In this document: piece by piece, positions 35,567 through 47,815 of the stretch
Layout: every line of letters starts with the position of its first letter
How positions within the stretch are numbered: position 1 is the first letter of the stretch
NCBI GenBank assembly: GCA_010094045.1
Contig: ML986721.1
Location: 8,742 to 72,741 of the forward strand
Source of the DNA: Lojkania enalia
Taxonomy: Eukaryota > Ascomycota > Dothideomycetes > Pleosporales
Reading direction: 5' to 3'
Length of the DNA stretch: 64,000 bases
Program-made: the position numbers and the translations under genes
The notes under the pieces: generated by a model
What the model saw: the letters and a program-made list of their open reading frames with translations, nothing else
Database searches by the model: none
Told to the model about the DNA's origin: nothing

Positions 35567-36602
35567 GTCTAATCATGAGTCTCGACTGAAGAGATTTATG
35601 GATGTTGAGCAAATTAGGACTGCATGTGAACAACGGCTACACTCACTATGCGGACTCTAGCGCAGTCAAACATAATAAGTTAAGCATTCGATAAATAATA
35701 CACAAACTGCTGATTCGTCAGTACAAGTTGTAGCCGACTGAGTGGTCTGTGAGGGCCATAAGGAGAGCGGGGAGTGAGATTATCCCCATGATGTGGCATA
35801 TCATTTCTCGGTTATAACCAGCCAAATGACCTGATATGCCCCGATTCGCTTACTGAAATATCCTTTCTAGCGGTCACATCCCTCACAGGTCTAGAGCAAC
35901 CCCCCCTAGATATCAATATGAAGTAAGAGCTCTCCGAGATGATTGCGATAGCTCTGCCGCCTAGAGCCTAAGCATTCACATCGCAAGAAAAAGTCGTGGA
36001 AGCCAAGGATAGTCGATATGATGGATTGGGTGCCTGCCTGCGGGCGAGTGATGAAGGCCCAGCATCATATCCTACCTTATTCCACTTCCGGCCTTTTTCG
36101 CTGATCATAACGAAGCCCGTGGTTGTGGATGCCTTCTTAGTGCCCTTAGCATATTCAGAGTATCTATCGAGTTAATTATGGAAATGCTGGCAATATTCTG
36201 CCTTGCTGTACTCTATACGCAATCATCCACACCAGAAAGAAAGGCGTGATGACCGGTAAGGTTTCCTATGTGCTCTTCGGGATGCGCGAGGATGGTCTGT
36301 TCGCCTGCCTAACTTCACTTGAGATGGAAGAGCGACCTCGTCACCCCCGGTTTGACAAGGGCATCCTCCTCGGATGTCGGCGTAGGCTGATCTTCTGAAA
36401 ACGCCCCCAACTTCGTAGACCCTACCGTGATGCATGTCTCATGATGTCTAGGGCCACCGGTGAAATCTACGGACAAGAAACTCCTCTATCCACTAATAGC
36501 CATGAATGCTTCATAAAATTACTAAGAGGCTATTACATATCGCCTCTAGTCACGGATGAGGCGGCGTGCGTTGTCAGATAATTTTCATGCCGCCTTGCCT
36601 GC
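35567..36602. other. No confident gene
   Basis: A plus-strand open stretch at about 36195-36400 (KKGVMTGKVSYVLFGMREDG, PRFDKGILLG) reads like protein but has no recognised family and no supported start. The rest shows nothing. Confidence 0.3.
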
Positions 36603-37049
36603 TCATTCTAGGACTCCAGGAAGTGCTTCATTTTGCTCCAACCCGCTCAGATACATAGCTTCATAGATTTCAAGTGGTCTTTGATCCCTCGGAGCATCAA
36701 ATAGTGGTATATCTTCATTTTCTCGATTAATGTATGCTGTTACTGGCAACCAAAGTTTTGCGAGCCTAATGTCGGCGTCACCCATCAGTAATAGGTTGGG
36801 CATCGAATAATACGTTTCATAATGATTGGCTGCCTAATTAATTAACTCGAATGCAAGCCAACCGACTTTCAAGTCCTCGGAAGACCCACGAAATGCAGAA
36901 TTGTTGGTACTACTTGGTGGCACTACAGCATTGGCATTGGCGCCAAACCCCGTGAGCACGCGCATCGAGTCTTTTCTAATAAGAGTTGTGCCACAGAGAC
37001 AGACTTGTCTCGCAGCTCCCAACGGCCATTGGATGAAGGAGTTGCGCAC
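36603..37049 (-). pseudogene. Minus-strand open frame broken by one stop, unknown product
   Basis: Two minus-strand frames (37049-36834 and 36833-36603) are in the same phase and separated by a single TAG at 36834-36836. Joined, they make about 148 codons of protein-like sequence (IQWPLGAARQVCLCGTTLI, SEDLKVGWLAFELIN, stop, AANHYETYYSMPNLLLMG, YEAMYLSGLEQNEALPGVL). I do not recognise it. It could be the 3' exon of a larger degraded gene, since upstream frames are closed. Confidence 0.3.
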
Positions 37050-38019
37050 CTAGATCCGCTTTCATGTCGTTGCCTACACCACTCTTCGAAATCTTGTTTA
37101 CTATAGGTATAGCGAGTTCAGATGCTGTGGGAAGAACGCAAGCAAGCCAATAAAGAAACGCGGGAGGCTGAGAGCAGTGTGGATCATGACAGCCCTTGAA
37201 GCGGCTAGATTAGTTAACCCTCATCGAACCTCCGAACTGCATCATACACACCATCACCAACGCATCAAGCTCCCGGCCGCAGGCTCCTCGCCCGTCTCGA
37301 TACCCAATGCTCGTGTGGTTGGCTCTCCCCAAACCGTCGAATGAGCCGTACATCCACCGATATGTGGTCCTTCCACGACCCGTACGCCCCTATAACGACC
37401 GATTCTCATGCCAACCTTCAATGCTCGCATATGGTACGCAGCCTGACGATAGGGTTACACCATAGTGAAGGAAATACAGGGTGCCGAATAAAATGATGTT
37501 AGTCAAGGGAAATATATGCATCTAGCTGGGATGGAGCCTTGGTTCACGCCGCGTTCTCTGCGCACACTCTCGACCAGCTCTCTGCGAGGCATTGGGCCGG
37601 TGAGATATTTTAGGACGCATTTTGATGAACTCGACGTGTTTCTCAGTACATCTGACGATGCTTCTCGCCAATATGAGTTGTGCTTCGATCTACTCGCCAT
37701 GTCCGCCGTCGAGACCCTAGCGCGTCGCTCCTGAGCGTCTCACGATCTCTGCATCACTACTGGGCTCTGTGCAGGCCTGTGTAGCTATCTCTTCCTGCCT
37801 TGCAGGGCTTCATTGATACCCTGATGGGCTTATCGCGAACAGAGTGTGTGGGTGAGATCATGGCGGCCTGAAGGACTATCTTTGGGAGGATAGAGATGGA
37901 TATAAATCTGCATCGGATGCTGCGAGGACTTATTCTAGCGTTAGAGTGCTCTTTGACTTGTTTGTGTTTACTTTGAGTATACTGTCCAGTTTCTTAGTAA
38001 ATCGTTTCCTCCCTGCCCA
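37050..38019. other. No confident gene; upstream region of the DUF6594-like gene
   Basis: A plus-strand frame at 37516-37734 (RYFRTHFDELDVFLSTSDDA) is overlapped by an opposite frame and has no known domain. The last 100 bp are probably the promoter and 5' UTR of the next gene. Confidence 0.3.
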
Positions 38020-39016
38020 ATGGCGTCTGCATCCCAACCCCTCCGCCCCGCCGAGCTTGAGTTCCTTCGCTCGTTTTTCGCTCACCAGGAGCTTCGCAAC
38101 TTCATCGCTAATGACTCTCATAACCATCCAGAAGCAGATGTCAGACTGCGTTTTCCGAGAGCAAGAAGGCTAAGGTCAGATTGGTTTGAATGGAAAACAT
38201 TGCAGCAGCAGGAAGTTGTGGAGGGGTACAAATCAATGGTCAGCGCTAACACCGTCGACCTAGAAGCTGGACATACTTTTGAAAGCTTTGAAAAGGCCAT
38301 GACTGACCTGGATAAATGGTTGGATAATTGTAGTATGTATATTTTATCATTTATTTCTAGTTAGGTGATTTTGATAGTCTTAGGCCGCGCTCTTGAGCAA
38401 GATAGCTACGTCGCACAGGCCCCGGCTGTTGAGCCTTACTTCATGGACAAGGGGTTCCGTGACAAGATTATGCTCGCCGGTGTATCTCTAGCCCCAAATG
38501 GGTTACCAGTCGAATTCTACGGCTCCAAGGGGGATCCAACAACCGGTCTCACTGCTCTTCGAGGCCACGAGGATAGTTTCTTCCGCCGTCTTATCCTCTA
38601 CAAGCTGGCGATTCCCTTCAACCATCATATCTATTCCCCACTCAAGAATATCACTCACCGGATTCTCTGCCGTCCTGTAAGCCATAGACAGCACGGGCTT
38701 AGCGGTAGAATGCTCTTGGGTATGGTAGCTGCTCTCGAGTCCCTGGTCGGCGTTTGCCTCGTAGCGGTATCTGTCATTATCCTCCACAATGCTGCATCTA
38801 TGCGCAACCAGTTGATTGCAACATCTCTCTTGAGTCTTGCATTCCCTTATATCGTCATTTTTCTCAGCGCAGACGCGTTCCGTCTCTTCACGTTGACTGC
38901 CACGTAAGGCTAAGATTCCCCTTGGCAAGAAATGCGCTAATGAGTCCCACAGGTTTTGGGCTGTTGCCGTCGTGTTTATCTCGGCCAATTATGGTGGGAG
39001 GAGCAATCGAGAATGA
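38020..39016 (+). CDS. DUF6594-like membrane protein (three exons)
   Basis: Exon 1 is 38020-38332, intron 38333-38383 (GTATGT...TTAG), exon 2 38384-38903, intron 38904-38952 (GTAAGG...CACAG), exon 3 38953-39016. Frame is kept throughout, giving 298 residues. The start MASASQPLRPAELEFLRSF leads into a helical soluble part. The splice joins KWLDNC to SRALEQDSYVAQAPAV, which fits the conserved L-x-x-Y-D-x-A-L-x-x-Q region of fungal DUF6594 proteins. Three membrane segments close the protein: AALESLVGVCLVAVSVIIL, LIATSLLSLAFPYIVIFLS and LFTLTATFWAVAVVFIS, the last one made across the second intron. Function is unknown. Paralogues lie at 24700 and 46889. All codons are open, so it may be functional. 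Confidence 0.75.
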
Positions 39017-39512
39017 GTTGTAGACTATGTATTGAGTTGTGTGTCGTTAGGTTAAAATTCGTCCTTCGCTGAGCGCTCATTCGCCGTGGGGATTTTCCGT
39101 TACCTCTCCCACCTTTGTCACGTGAGCTAATCAATGCTACTAGCTAGCTATGAGACTATAGCTTTGACTGGCTGCTGTTATCTAGCATTCGCATTGATAT
39201 TACATCGATATCTACTCTCGATCTTACCGACTACTTTCGTTTCATACCGGGATGAACGACAAGATGACTAAAAAAATGCGGACTATGCCGGTGCGAGGGA
39301 AAAGTAATACGTCGAGTCTTCATGCATCTACCGGTCGTGGCGGTTCCTTTGCCTTCATGAATGACATCCATCGGAACCATTCCATTCGTCTCGAAGAGTG
39401 ACACCAACGCATGCTATCAAGCAAGTGAAATAGGGTTCCTCATTGGAAGTATGGGATCTGCGTGGTCATCGCTATCGGCACATGCATCACGACTCTCGGG
39501 CGCTGGCGAACC
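39017..39512. other. Intergenic, nothing recognised
   Basis: About 500 bp between two plus-strand genes. No coding frame with a signature is visible. It should hold the 3' UTR of one gene and the promoter of the next. Confidence 0.4.
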
Positions 39513-40013
39513 ATGCCGCGCACCGCGGCACTGACTCGACTTTCCCCCCGCACGGCCCAAGGCTGTCTTACGGATGTCCCCGTTTACTCCTCTTCACCCT
39601 TCCAAAATAACACCCAGCCTCCCTTCACGCCCGACAGCCTCCCCCCCGACGACATTATCTGCCATTCTTGTAAAAGCGGCCGAAGAAGCAATATGACTTC
39701 TCCGGACGTACATTATCCCTTTCCCCCCAAACAATGTATAGGACGCTTCAACCACTTCAAAACAACTTATTCCTAACAGTACACAGCATCAAAGGGCTCT
39801 ACGCTCTCTAAAAGGCTAAAGAAACGGACGAAGCCCAAGCAAGAGAACCCCAACCAGGAGAACCCCAACCATGAGAACCCCAACCATGAGAATCCCAACC
39901 ATGAGAACCCCAACCATGAGAACCCCGACCATGAGAACCCCTACCAGGAGAACCCCAAAAGCGCCTCCATCGCGACTGGCACGTTGTCGATGGATTCAGA
40001 GAAAACGAAATAA
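39513..40013 (+). CDS. Small protein with Asn-His-Glu-Asn-Pro repeats (two exons)
   Basis: Exon 1 is 39513-39735 and exon 2 39787-40013. The intron 39736-39786 (51 bp) has a GTATAG donor, a CCTAAC branch site and an ACAG acceptor, and joins the frames exactly to give 149 residues. The N-terminal half is Thr/Pro/Ser-rich with a Cys pair (DDIICHSCKSGRR). After the splice comes a basic stretch (LSKRLKKRTKPK), then about eight pentapeptide units of the type N-P-N-H-E (variants N-Q-E-N-P, D-H-E-N-P, Y-Q-E-N-P) at about 39845-39957, then SASIATGTLSMDSEKTK. No signal peptide or known family is seen. The start is the first ATG in frame. The donor is non-optimal, so the gene model is a hypothesis. The reverse strand is also open over the repeat, but as a shadow. 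Confidence 0.5.
39845..39957 (+). repeat. 15-bp tandem repeat array
   Basis: Seven to eight copies of a 15-bp unit AACCATGAGAACCCC with few substitutions (CAGG for CATG in the first and last units, single changes inside). The unit length keeps the reading frame, so copy number can change without a frameshift. Confidence 0.9.
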
Positions 40014-43000
40014 GAATCAATATCGGGCGGGATTGTTGGTCCTAGAGACATCGTCGGTACTTTGAGAGAGGAGCGCAATTCCATCATGGCCGGCATGTCG
40101 ATGAATACTTAGAAAGAAAAATTAGGATTGAGCTTCTTAGCGGCCGATGTGGGATGGATGTTGGAAAGACGCCTGGCTATGTAGTGGGATAGTTGATGGC
40201 TACGGCATTATCGGCGGCTCGGAGGCTGAAATGATCCGGCATTGAAGAGCGGTTATGTCCCTTTTCTAACGCCGTACATGAAGCCATCTACGCCCTGAAG
40301 CATCGGCATTCGGGCCCTCTATATCTATATGCACCCATATCCTAATAATTTGCATGGATTCCGCGATGCTCTCTCGAATTCTAGGCACCTCCGTGAGATT
40401 GTTGGTTTGTCGATCGAGCATATTTCCACATCGCAGCACCCACCCGCCGTCGCACGACCACGCTTTAGTCACGCCCTCGATCGCCAGATTTAGCATATCT
40501 CGGGCTTCATATATTCAGGTTGATGCATAATCCGGACATTGGCTGTTCTATGATCGGGCTTTGGATTGGTGGGCTGGTGACGGTGGCCGTCTGCGTTAAA
40601 GCGTAACAAGTTCCCATACCAGCACGCTCGTTCTTGATATTATGCTTACCATAGTATAAACCAAACATTTAGCTTAATCCTAACATGTCGCCATCCCTCG
40701 CACCTCGCTTCTTTTCTCTCATTCACCGCATCCGTATTCGATTTGATAAATGATCTCATCACTCAAGGTCGCGATCGAAGCGGTCATATATACTATTTGT
40801 ACAAAGGTTTCCTAGCTTCTTTATGCGTTCTGCGCCCTTGCTGCAATATTAGGGAGGTGGTTCGGTAGTTCTCGCTGAAGAAACTGGCATACCCGTCAAG
40901 CATTTCACCATTGCTCGCAGGTCCAGGATCACATGCATTGCGCCATTGAAGAGACCTTATATACCTAGTACGGTGCAATTATAACCGAATAAACGTCACG
41001 AAAACACCCTAGGATTTAAAAGCCTCATGGTCTCGCTATTTCGCTGCGCCTATTCCCCGCCTTGCTCCTCTTAGACACCCCCATACCCCAAAGCAATACC
41101 ACTGTTCCGTAGGTCGGATGAATAATAGAGAATTACAAGCTTCTCAAGAATAGCCTATAATGGCTCAAAATACCACCTTTACTACCTACATCGATATTTC
41201 CAAACGCTTAGTTTGCTCGATTGCTCTCGTTAACTTGAGCATCCATATTTCAATACTGGGCGCTGAAAACCGTGATATATGTCCCTGCAATGCACACAAT
41301 AGCATCATGCGTCGAGATACCCCAGGATCCGGGATTCGGCTGAGTGCACTAAATAGTGAAATACTGTCGTAGACGGCTGCCCGAAAATTATCCGGAAATA
41401 GTCCGAGTTGCCATTGTTGCAAGGATTTCGTCATGCTGTGAATGGGTGTCGGAACTAGAAAATGAATTAAGATTTTTGAATTAGCTGATAGAGTAGATTT
41501 CGCGTTTTGGGCGGTGTAGAAAGCAGTACGTCCGTTCAATAGAATGACGCAATAGAGTATAAGTTCATTGGTTTCTTAGGGATATTACTATGCTATCCAA
41601 ATGAAAATGCCAATGGGCAACGTGCGAATTTTATAAATATTCATATTGAAGACTAAGCTACAATCTACCCTCGCTCGGAACTCCGCGATCAACTTATAGA
41701 GTAGTGATGAGTCAACCCGGGTCTAGATTCTATCCTGTCGGACAGCTTCGGCGACATGCTTCCTCGGCCTATTTTTCAGGGCTCATTCACAAGAATCAAT
41801 GTCGATAAAAAGACGATCCTACAAATTGCAGCCGCCACTTCATCTGATATTCCCCCAAAGATCCATTACCGCCCAAGCTTTCTATTCGTCATGCACCAAG
41901 TTCCGAGCATTGCCACCCAGATTGCTCCCATGATGCTACGCATTAAGATATATCCTGAGCCCAAATCAATTACTTGATCTAATTTACATGCAAGCTTTTG
42001 CTGGGCATCGGTAGTCCGATCAAATCTCCCAAGTCTCGAGTCCAGGTCTCAGACTCTCCATTCCAAGGCCCAGTACATCGCACACAATAGCCGCGCTTGT
42101 AGCCAGCATAGAAATCCTCCACATGCAAGGTTATAGTGGCATCCTGCAGACTGCAAGCCCTCCGGCGAATCCGGAGCTTGCCAGGGCCCCAACTGTTTGA
42201 TAATATTCTATCCTCGCTACGGTCCCCCACTGAACAGGCGTTCTGTTTGCGCAGATGTGCAAATAAGCTCAAGTCGCAGTACAAATCACCAGTCGGTAGT
42301 TTTCCAGCGCGTAGAATTTATCGCGTGAGCTGGGGTGGCTGCCTTCCTTTCCAACGCACCATTGGAGTCCAAGAGCCACGCAGTGGGGCCGGAAGAGGCA
42401 AGTATGCGTCCTATCACTGCATTAGGAGCGTATCGAGGAATATTGAGGGTGTGGGAGTGTAAGGTTCGGCTATTGGATGTTGCGAGGTAATCTGGCTGAA
42501 CTGGTGGGTGTCGGCGCATATTGGCTGCTAGTAGACGCGTGTGGATGGCGAGGCTTGGATTCGATACGCGGGCGTGTATTACGATTTAACGAAAGAGATG
42601 CGATGGGAACGAAGTTCCACAACGTGTAGCTGTGGTTTTCAAGGCGATTTAGTCAGTATCATGAGCTTGCGAGAGTCTTGGGACTGGATTGCGAAGGGAG
42701 AAATTCATTTGGGTACCTTCGAGACGGCTCCGAGGGTACTTGGGCCAGTTTCTATGGTTTCTAGTGCTACAGTAACTGGCGCTTGATGTAGCCAGAGGCT
42801 TAGGAAGAAGAACTGAGAAAGGTTCGACGCGTCTACGCGCACAAAACAGATGATTTCAGTAAGATTCCGAGCATGACAGCGGAAACATTCTGATGGCAAG
42901 GCTGGGGGGTCCAGCAGAGCCCCCTCCACTGATCCCAAAGTTGCTGCCTGGGGCAACGAAGCGCTTGCGAACTGCCAAGTGGTCCCTCAATCCCGGATCA

Positions 43001-46000
43001 GGACGATACCGATACCAAAAGCCACGCTCGCTGTTGTAGGCCCTGGCAATTTCCACTTTCCCCCTTACTTCGGGGGCCTCAACAATTCGAGTTGGCAAGG
43101 GCGCCTTGAGCTGTGCAGCGAGATGGAGAGCTGCACTATTCAAGCCCTACCAGCCTATGGAATTGACGCTCGCTCTAGCTGGTATGCGCACTTGCTTCCC
43201 CGATGCTAGTTAGTCCGGTAAGATGGCGTTGCTGAGAGCAGGTGTGCGCGCCGCTATCGTTGGAGTGGTTATGGAAATGAGGGTGAGAGCACCAGGCTAT
43301 GCCTCTGACATTATCGAAGAGTATCGGGGAGGAGTTGTCACGCTGACTTTTTAAATTTCCTCTCGCATATTCTCCACTATGCCGGAGTAGGGGAACTCGG
43401 TGCAACTGTAGGCTAAAAAGGGACTCCGGCTTGTCCGCGAAAGTCGGTCGCAGCGAAGGTTCTTTGGTCGGTAATGATAGGCCGTGGTCGCTCCTCCACT
43501 GGCACGGAAGCGCCCGGGCGTGGAAGGAACAGGCTGCCGGCCCAGGATTCGGAAAAGGCTAGAGGTGAGGTGTCTTGCAATGCTGGAGGCTGGAATCTCC
43601 ATTTAAAAATGAGTTAGCCGATGTTCAAGCCGTTGTCCAAGATATTGTATCCGCTGTAAGGACGCCGCTGTATATAATGTGGCCGGACATTAGGGTAACT
43701 CATGCATATCTGCACTGAATAAACCCCGTCTTTGTTTGTTACGCATTCCGTGCTCCTTACTCGCATGCTTCCGTGCCCTATTAATTGGAGTGCAGCCGTC
43801 CTTCAGCATGAGCCCTTGGCTTGGGTAGCCAGTGGCGACTCGATGCTGGCGAAACAACCTGGACAGCTTCCAAAACAAGATCAGGCGAGGACTCTGTGGC
43901 TCGGTCTTCAACCATTAGAGGCCCTACTTGAGAGTTTTCGCAACTAATTATCTAGGCTTAAAATTGATGAAGGATTCCTCATGTTTCTTGGTATTTTTGC
44001 TGTTGAACTGCGCGGTCCTTCCGTGAACATCGCTCGACGATGAACTCTAGCTCTTGCGGCCTTGAGGCAGCACATGATCAACTTAATTTCTTGATGAGAA
44101 GAGACAGCTTCTAAATGTGCATCTAGCCTGGATTTTGGACTCGCATATTCGAAAGGCTGCGCACCAGGCCCAAGTCATAAACATATTAAATGCTATTCTC
44201 TCCCTATTCCAAATTCAAAGTGCCACATGTCAAGAAAGATACGGCAAAAACAAGCGATGCAGCTCCGGGATGATTGCGCTGAGCTCGGGCTTAACTTTCC
44301 GGGCGGAATGGACCGTCTTGTGTAACGACGGCAGAGAAGGCAACCGTATTGACAAATGCAATTAAGCCGAAATGATTACTGACGGTAAATTTCAGGCGTC
44401 AGGACTTGGAAGTAACAGCGAAACCCCTTAGGCTGTTACTAAGCCCGGGAATTTGCCACGTGCACTTGGACAGCCTTGCGTAAATGGAGAAATACTAGTT
44501 CCGTTCCGGCAGTCGATGTCAAGCATATCTGGGGCGACTATTAGTAGATTTTCGAGGTCGGCCTCAGTGCATGGCTTGATATACTATTTTACGACTTACG
44601 ATGTTATCTAGAGCTCATTCGATTCCTTTTTATAGAGTTTAAGGGGCACGAATGAGAGCCGGTGTGTTGCCCATTTCTTCTATCATACTTGTCGAGTTCC
44701 TTTCCAGGCTATATGGCCAATATATATTTCTGTGTTCTTTTGTGGGTTGTTGATTTATGAAGAAGATAAATGAGGTAGAGGAAAAGCTGGGGCGAAATAG
44801 TACCTAGATTGTTGCGGATGCGCAATGCTTTAAGTTTGGAATGACTGGCGATCAACCTAGATTCTCGTGAAAGCGCCGTTGCCAACCGAACGCTCGGACT
44901 TTCACCAGTTCCAAGGTTGAATCGAGTGGTCCGGGCAATTCAGCTTGTGAGAGGGGCACGACGATATTCATATTGTAGTGGATTAAAAAGTTACATGCTG
45001 AGGTGTATTAACTATCCTAATCAGGTTCATCATGTAGCTCAACGATTCAACGACCCCGCAGTCATGCCTTGGTCTGCTAATCAAATACAAAGCACGTGAT
45101 CCCGTTTAGCTCGCACAGCAACGCCGCAACGTGATAATACAAGCTCCATATAGTACTTCGGTCAACATTCAACGCCTTATATTATGCAATATGAAGTCGT
45201 GGGTTCGTTTCAATTGATGGATTTCGCTTCCGAAAATCGATAGGCACAACTCCCCTGAACGAGAAGAGCAAAATTATTCTAGGTGGCAAGATTTGAAATT
45301 GCCTTTATCTCCTATATCCAAGAATCATCAGTTACCGCCTCCAGAAGAGTCAGCGCGGAAGACAAACTAACAACAATGATGTCGATGAAGTTGCATGACG
45401 CATCTGGAGAGGCTTCGTCAAGCAAACTAACAGGAAAGCAGAGATTCTTGGACAAGTTCTAGTTGCCTTCTATTAGAATTGTGATCAAAATAGCCATTGC
45501 GACAGTACTTTGACTTATCACGTAAGGGTGTATTGGTATTGGACGAGAGAGTCGGACGCACACTATCAACTCCGCATTACTGAGCGGGGGCCAGATTCCG
45601 CCTCACACTTCGGGGGAGCAGAGAAGCGGTCAACAAACCTCCATGATCCATCCCGAAGAATGAGGTCGTTCAGGCAAACATCTCGTCGCAGGCGCTTAAC
45701 CAGAAAGTATGGTCTGAGGCCGTTGTGGAACCAAAAGACGGCAGTGCCGGCGGAATAACTCACCAGAGCAGCTGATCCCGCGAGAGCCTAGAAACACCAA
45801 CATATGCAGAACACGTCGGCTACCCTATCGTGCTGCAATTATGAATGGATGATAGGAACCGGTGAGTGAAGCGCCAGTTGACAGAAGACTTCTCTCTTGC
45901 AGCAAAACCGACTATGGATGCTGCTATTGATGCTATTCTCGTGTGGTCGAGCCTTCTGAATGATGCCTGCATGTCAGCGTTCGTATGCGTGGACATCGTC

Positions 46001-46888
46001 ACCTGGTTCAACTTCGTGCTGCTGTTGGATTCGCAAAAGCTTGGAAGTTCGCTTCGGGCGCTGGCTTCTTCGGGCGTGCTGGTCCCACGGCCCCAGAGAA
46101 TCGTGCTGCACATTAATGCGAACGTGACGCAGTAAGGCTGCTACATACCAAATAAGCCCTACGCCGTCATCAGCAACGGCCCGCACGGTATTAGGCGACA
46201 GTCAACCGCAATTCCCGGACCAGGGTTGCTGCGATTGGTAACGATTAACCCAACATTGCTTCCGGGTTGCACCACCCGTTTACACAACTGCTCCTCCTCC
46301 TGCAGCCTTGTCCGATATTCTTGCGGCGTAATAAGTTGAGCAGGATTTCGATGGTCCTTGATGGGTTGCGAGTGGCTACAATTGTCCAGAACTAGATTAA
46401 CCCCAGCGGTTCGGTCTATCTCTCTTATCAGGTCTCCGCGGCGCCTTCGGACAAGGCTGACGACGAAAGATGCAGCTGCTCCGCGAGCTTCATGAATAGA
46501 AGGCCATACAGATCACAGCCGTGGGTTGCTTCGGAACTCCAAGCAATGTGAAGCCTTTGCTGGGGGTAAGACGCGCATCTCCGGGGCACTGGGATCCGAG
46601 ACGCAAACAAGGGCTGAAGTCTTGGGGCTGAAGTCGTTCCTAACGCTCTCTGAATATCAGCTACGTCCAGCATCCAGATCGGAACAATTCCAAACATGGT
46701 ATGGTTGGCGATGTTACCCTAAAGCCTTAAACTTAGGGTATAAATACGCAAAGCACCTTGGATAGTTCAACTTGAATCTCCAGAAAGGTCCCATACTCTT
46801 TGTAAAGCTTGTGTTCAGCGTCTGAGATCTGTGGCTGCTTCTGCATCCGCCTAAAACGTTCTAGCCTTAGCGCCTCCTCTTTTCAATC
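40014..46888. other. Long stretch without a confident gene
   Basis: Several frames near 100 codons exist (41186-41539 minus, 41979-42284 minus, 42136-42462 plus, 42856-43143 minus, 42979-43209 plus, 45866-46135 plus), mostly with opposite-strand overlaps. Protein-like but unassigned minus-strand sequence runs through about 46140-46700, in two frames. Ankyrin-like words (KDGCTPINRARKH near 43790; NGRTAFYTAQN near 41520) are too isolated to call. Confidence 0.35.
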
Positions 46889-47815
46889 ATGCAGAGCAGG
46901 AAGATAAGCTCCTTCTATACACCGTTCTACAAGGACATCACCCGCCATCCTGAGATAGCAAGATTCCGTCGCTTTGGAGACCTCTGGTCAAAAAAACTGT
47001 ATGATGATATCGAAGAAGTGCGAGCGGAGCGGAAAAATCTGGAAGATGCCTTGGCAAAAGTGCGTAGTTCCAATAGTGGGGTTACCGTCTTGGATTGTCC
47101 TCGCAGCGTCGTAAGAAGGGAGCACCCGCACCTAAGTCAAAAGTGGGATAGATATGAGGAATGCTTATTAAAGTATGGTGAGTGGGCGCCCTTGTTCGTA
47201 GTTGGTGTTGATGAAGGCTGACCGGCCTTAGGCCAGAGCCTATGTCTGAGCCAGCAGATAATCAATCTTCCTCATCAAGCTGCGTATGCCAGCAAGCAAC
47301 TGAATGAGTTTGAAATTTTCGAGGATGATGTTTTTGGACCTACTGGAGAGGATGCAGCTCATTACAGAGACCCCTCATATCAGACCGATGCCTGCTCTTG
47401 GAGGAACATACCACAAAACGATGCCTTAACAAACTGGTTCATAAACCACAGCAATATATTCGAAAAGCATGTCTTCAATCGGGCCCGAAGGTTTTTTGGT
47501 CAGAAGAAGCACCAACCAGGCGAAGAAACCAATATTCAACACGACTGGATTATTGGGTTCATGGATTTCGCCACATGCATTATTGCAACATTTCTCCTAA
47601 CAGCGACAATGTTTGTTCTTGTCTCCGTCCCAACCATTAAAGTGCGAATCGCAATTGTTGGAGTTTTCGGCCTCGTATTTTCGTTGTCCGTAAAGGCGAT
47701 TGCCGGCCACCCATCACGTGGAGAGGTCTTTGGTGCTACTGCAGCCTACTTTGCCGTAGCCTCTGTATTCGTCTCTAGTACAACAAGTACAAATAGCTGG
47801 GTGTCGGGAGGTTAA
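46889..47815 (+). CDS. DUF6594-domain membrane protein (two exons)
   Basis: Exon 1 is 46889-47177, intron 47178-47231 (54 bp, GTGAGT...CTTAG), exon 2 47232-47815, giving 290 residues with no internal stop. The N-terminus shows the family hallmark HPEIARFRRFGDLWSKKLY followed by a charged helix (DDIEEVRAERKNLEDAL) and the conserved W-x-x-Y-E-x-x-L-L-x-Y segment at the splice. The C-terminal third has three membrane helices: FATCIIATFLLTATMFVLVS, IAIVGVFGLVFSLSVKAI and GATAAYFAVASVFVSS. This is the clearest and most canonical of the three relatives in the window. Molecular function of the family is not known. The upstream 100 bp contain a pyrimidine-rich stretch (CGCCTCCTCTTTTC) fitting a fungal 5' UTR. 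Confidence 0.85.

Noticed and set aside
39808..40020. Minus-strand Gly/Ser/His-Trp repeat frame
   Set aside because: Shadow of the 15-bp array; the plus strand has a better splice-supported model.
43690..43911. Ankyrin-like phrase KDGCTPINRARKH on the minus strand
   Set aside because: A single unit with no adjacent repeats; the other weak unit near 41520 is 2 kb away.
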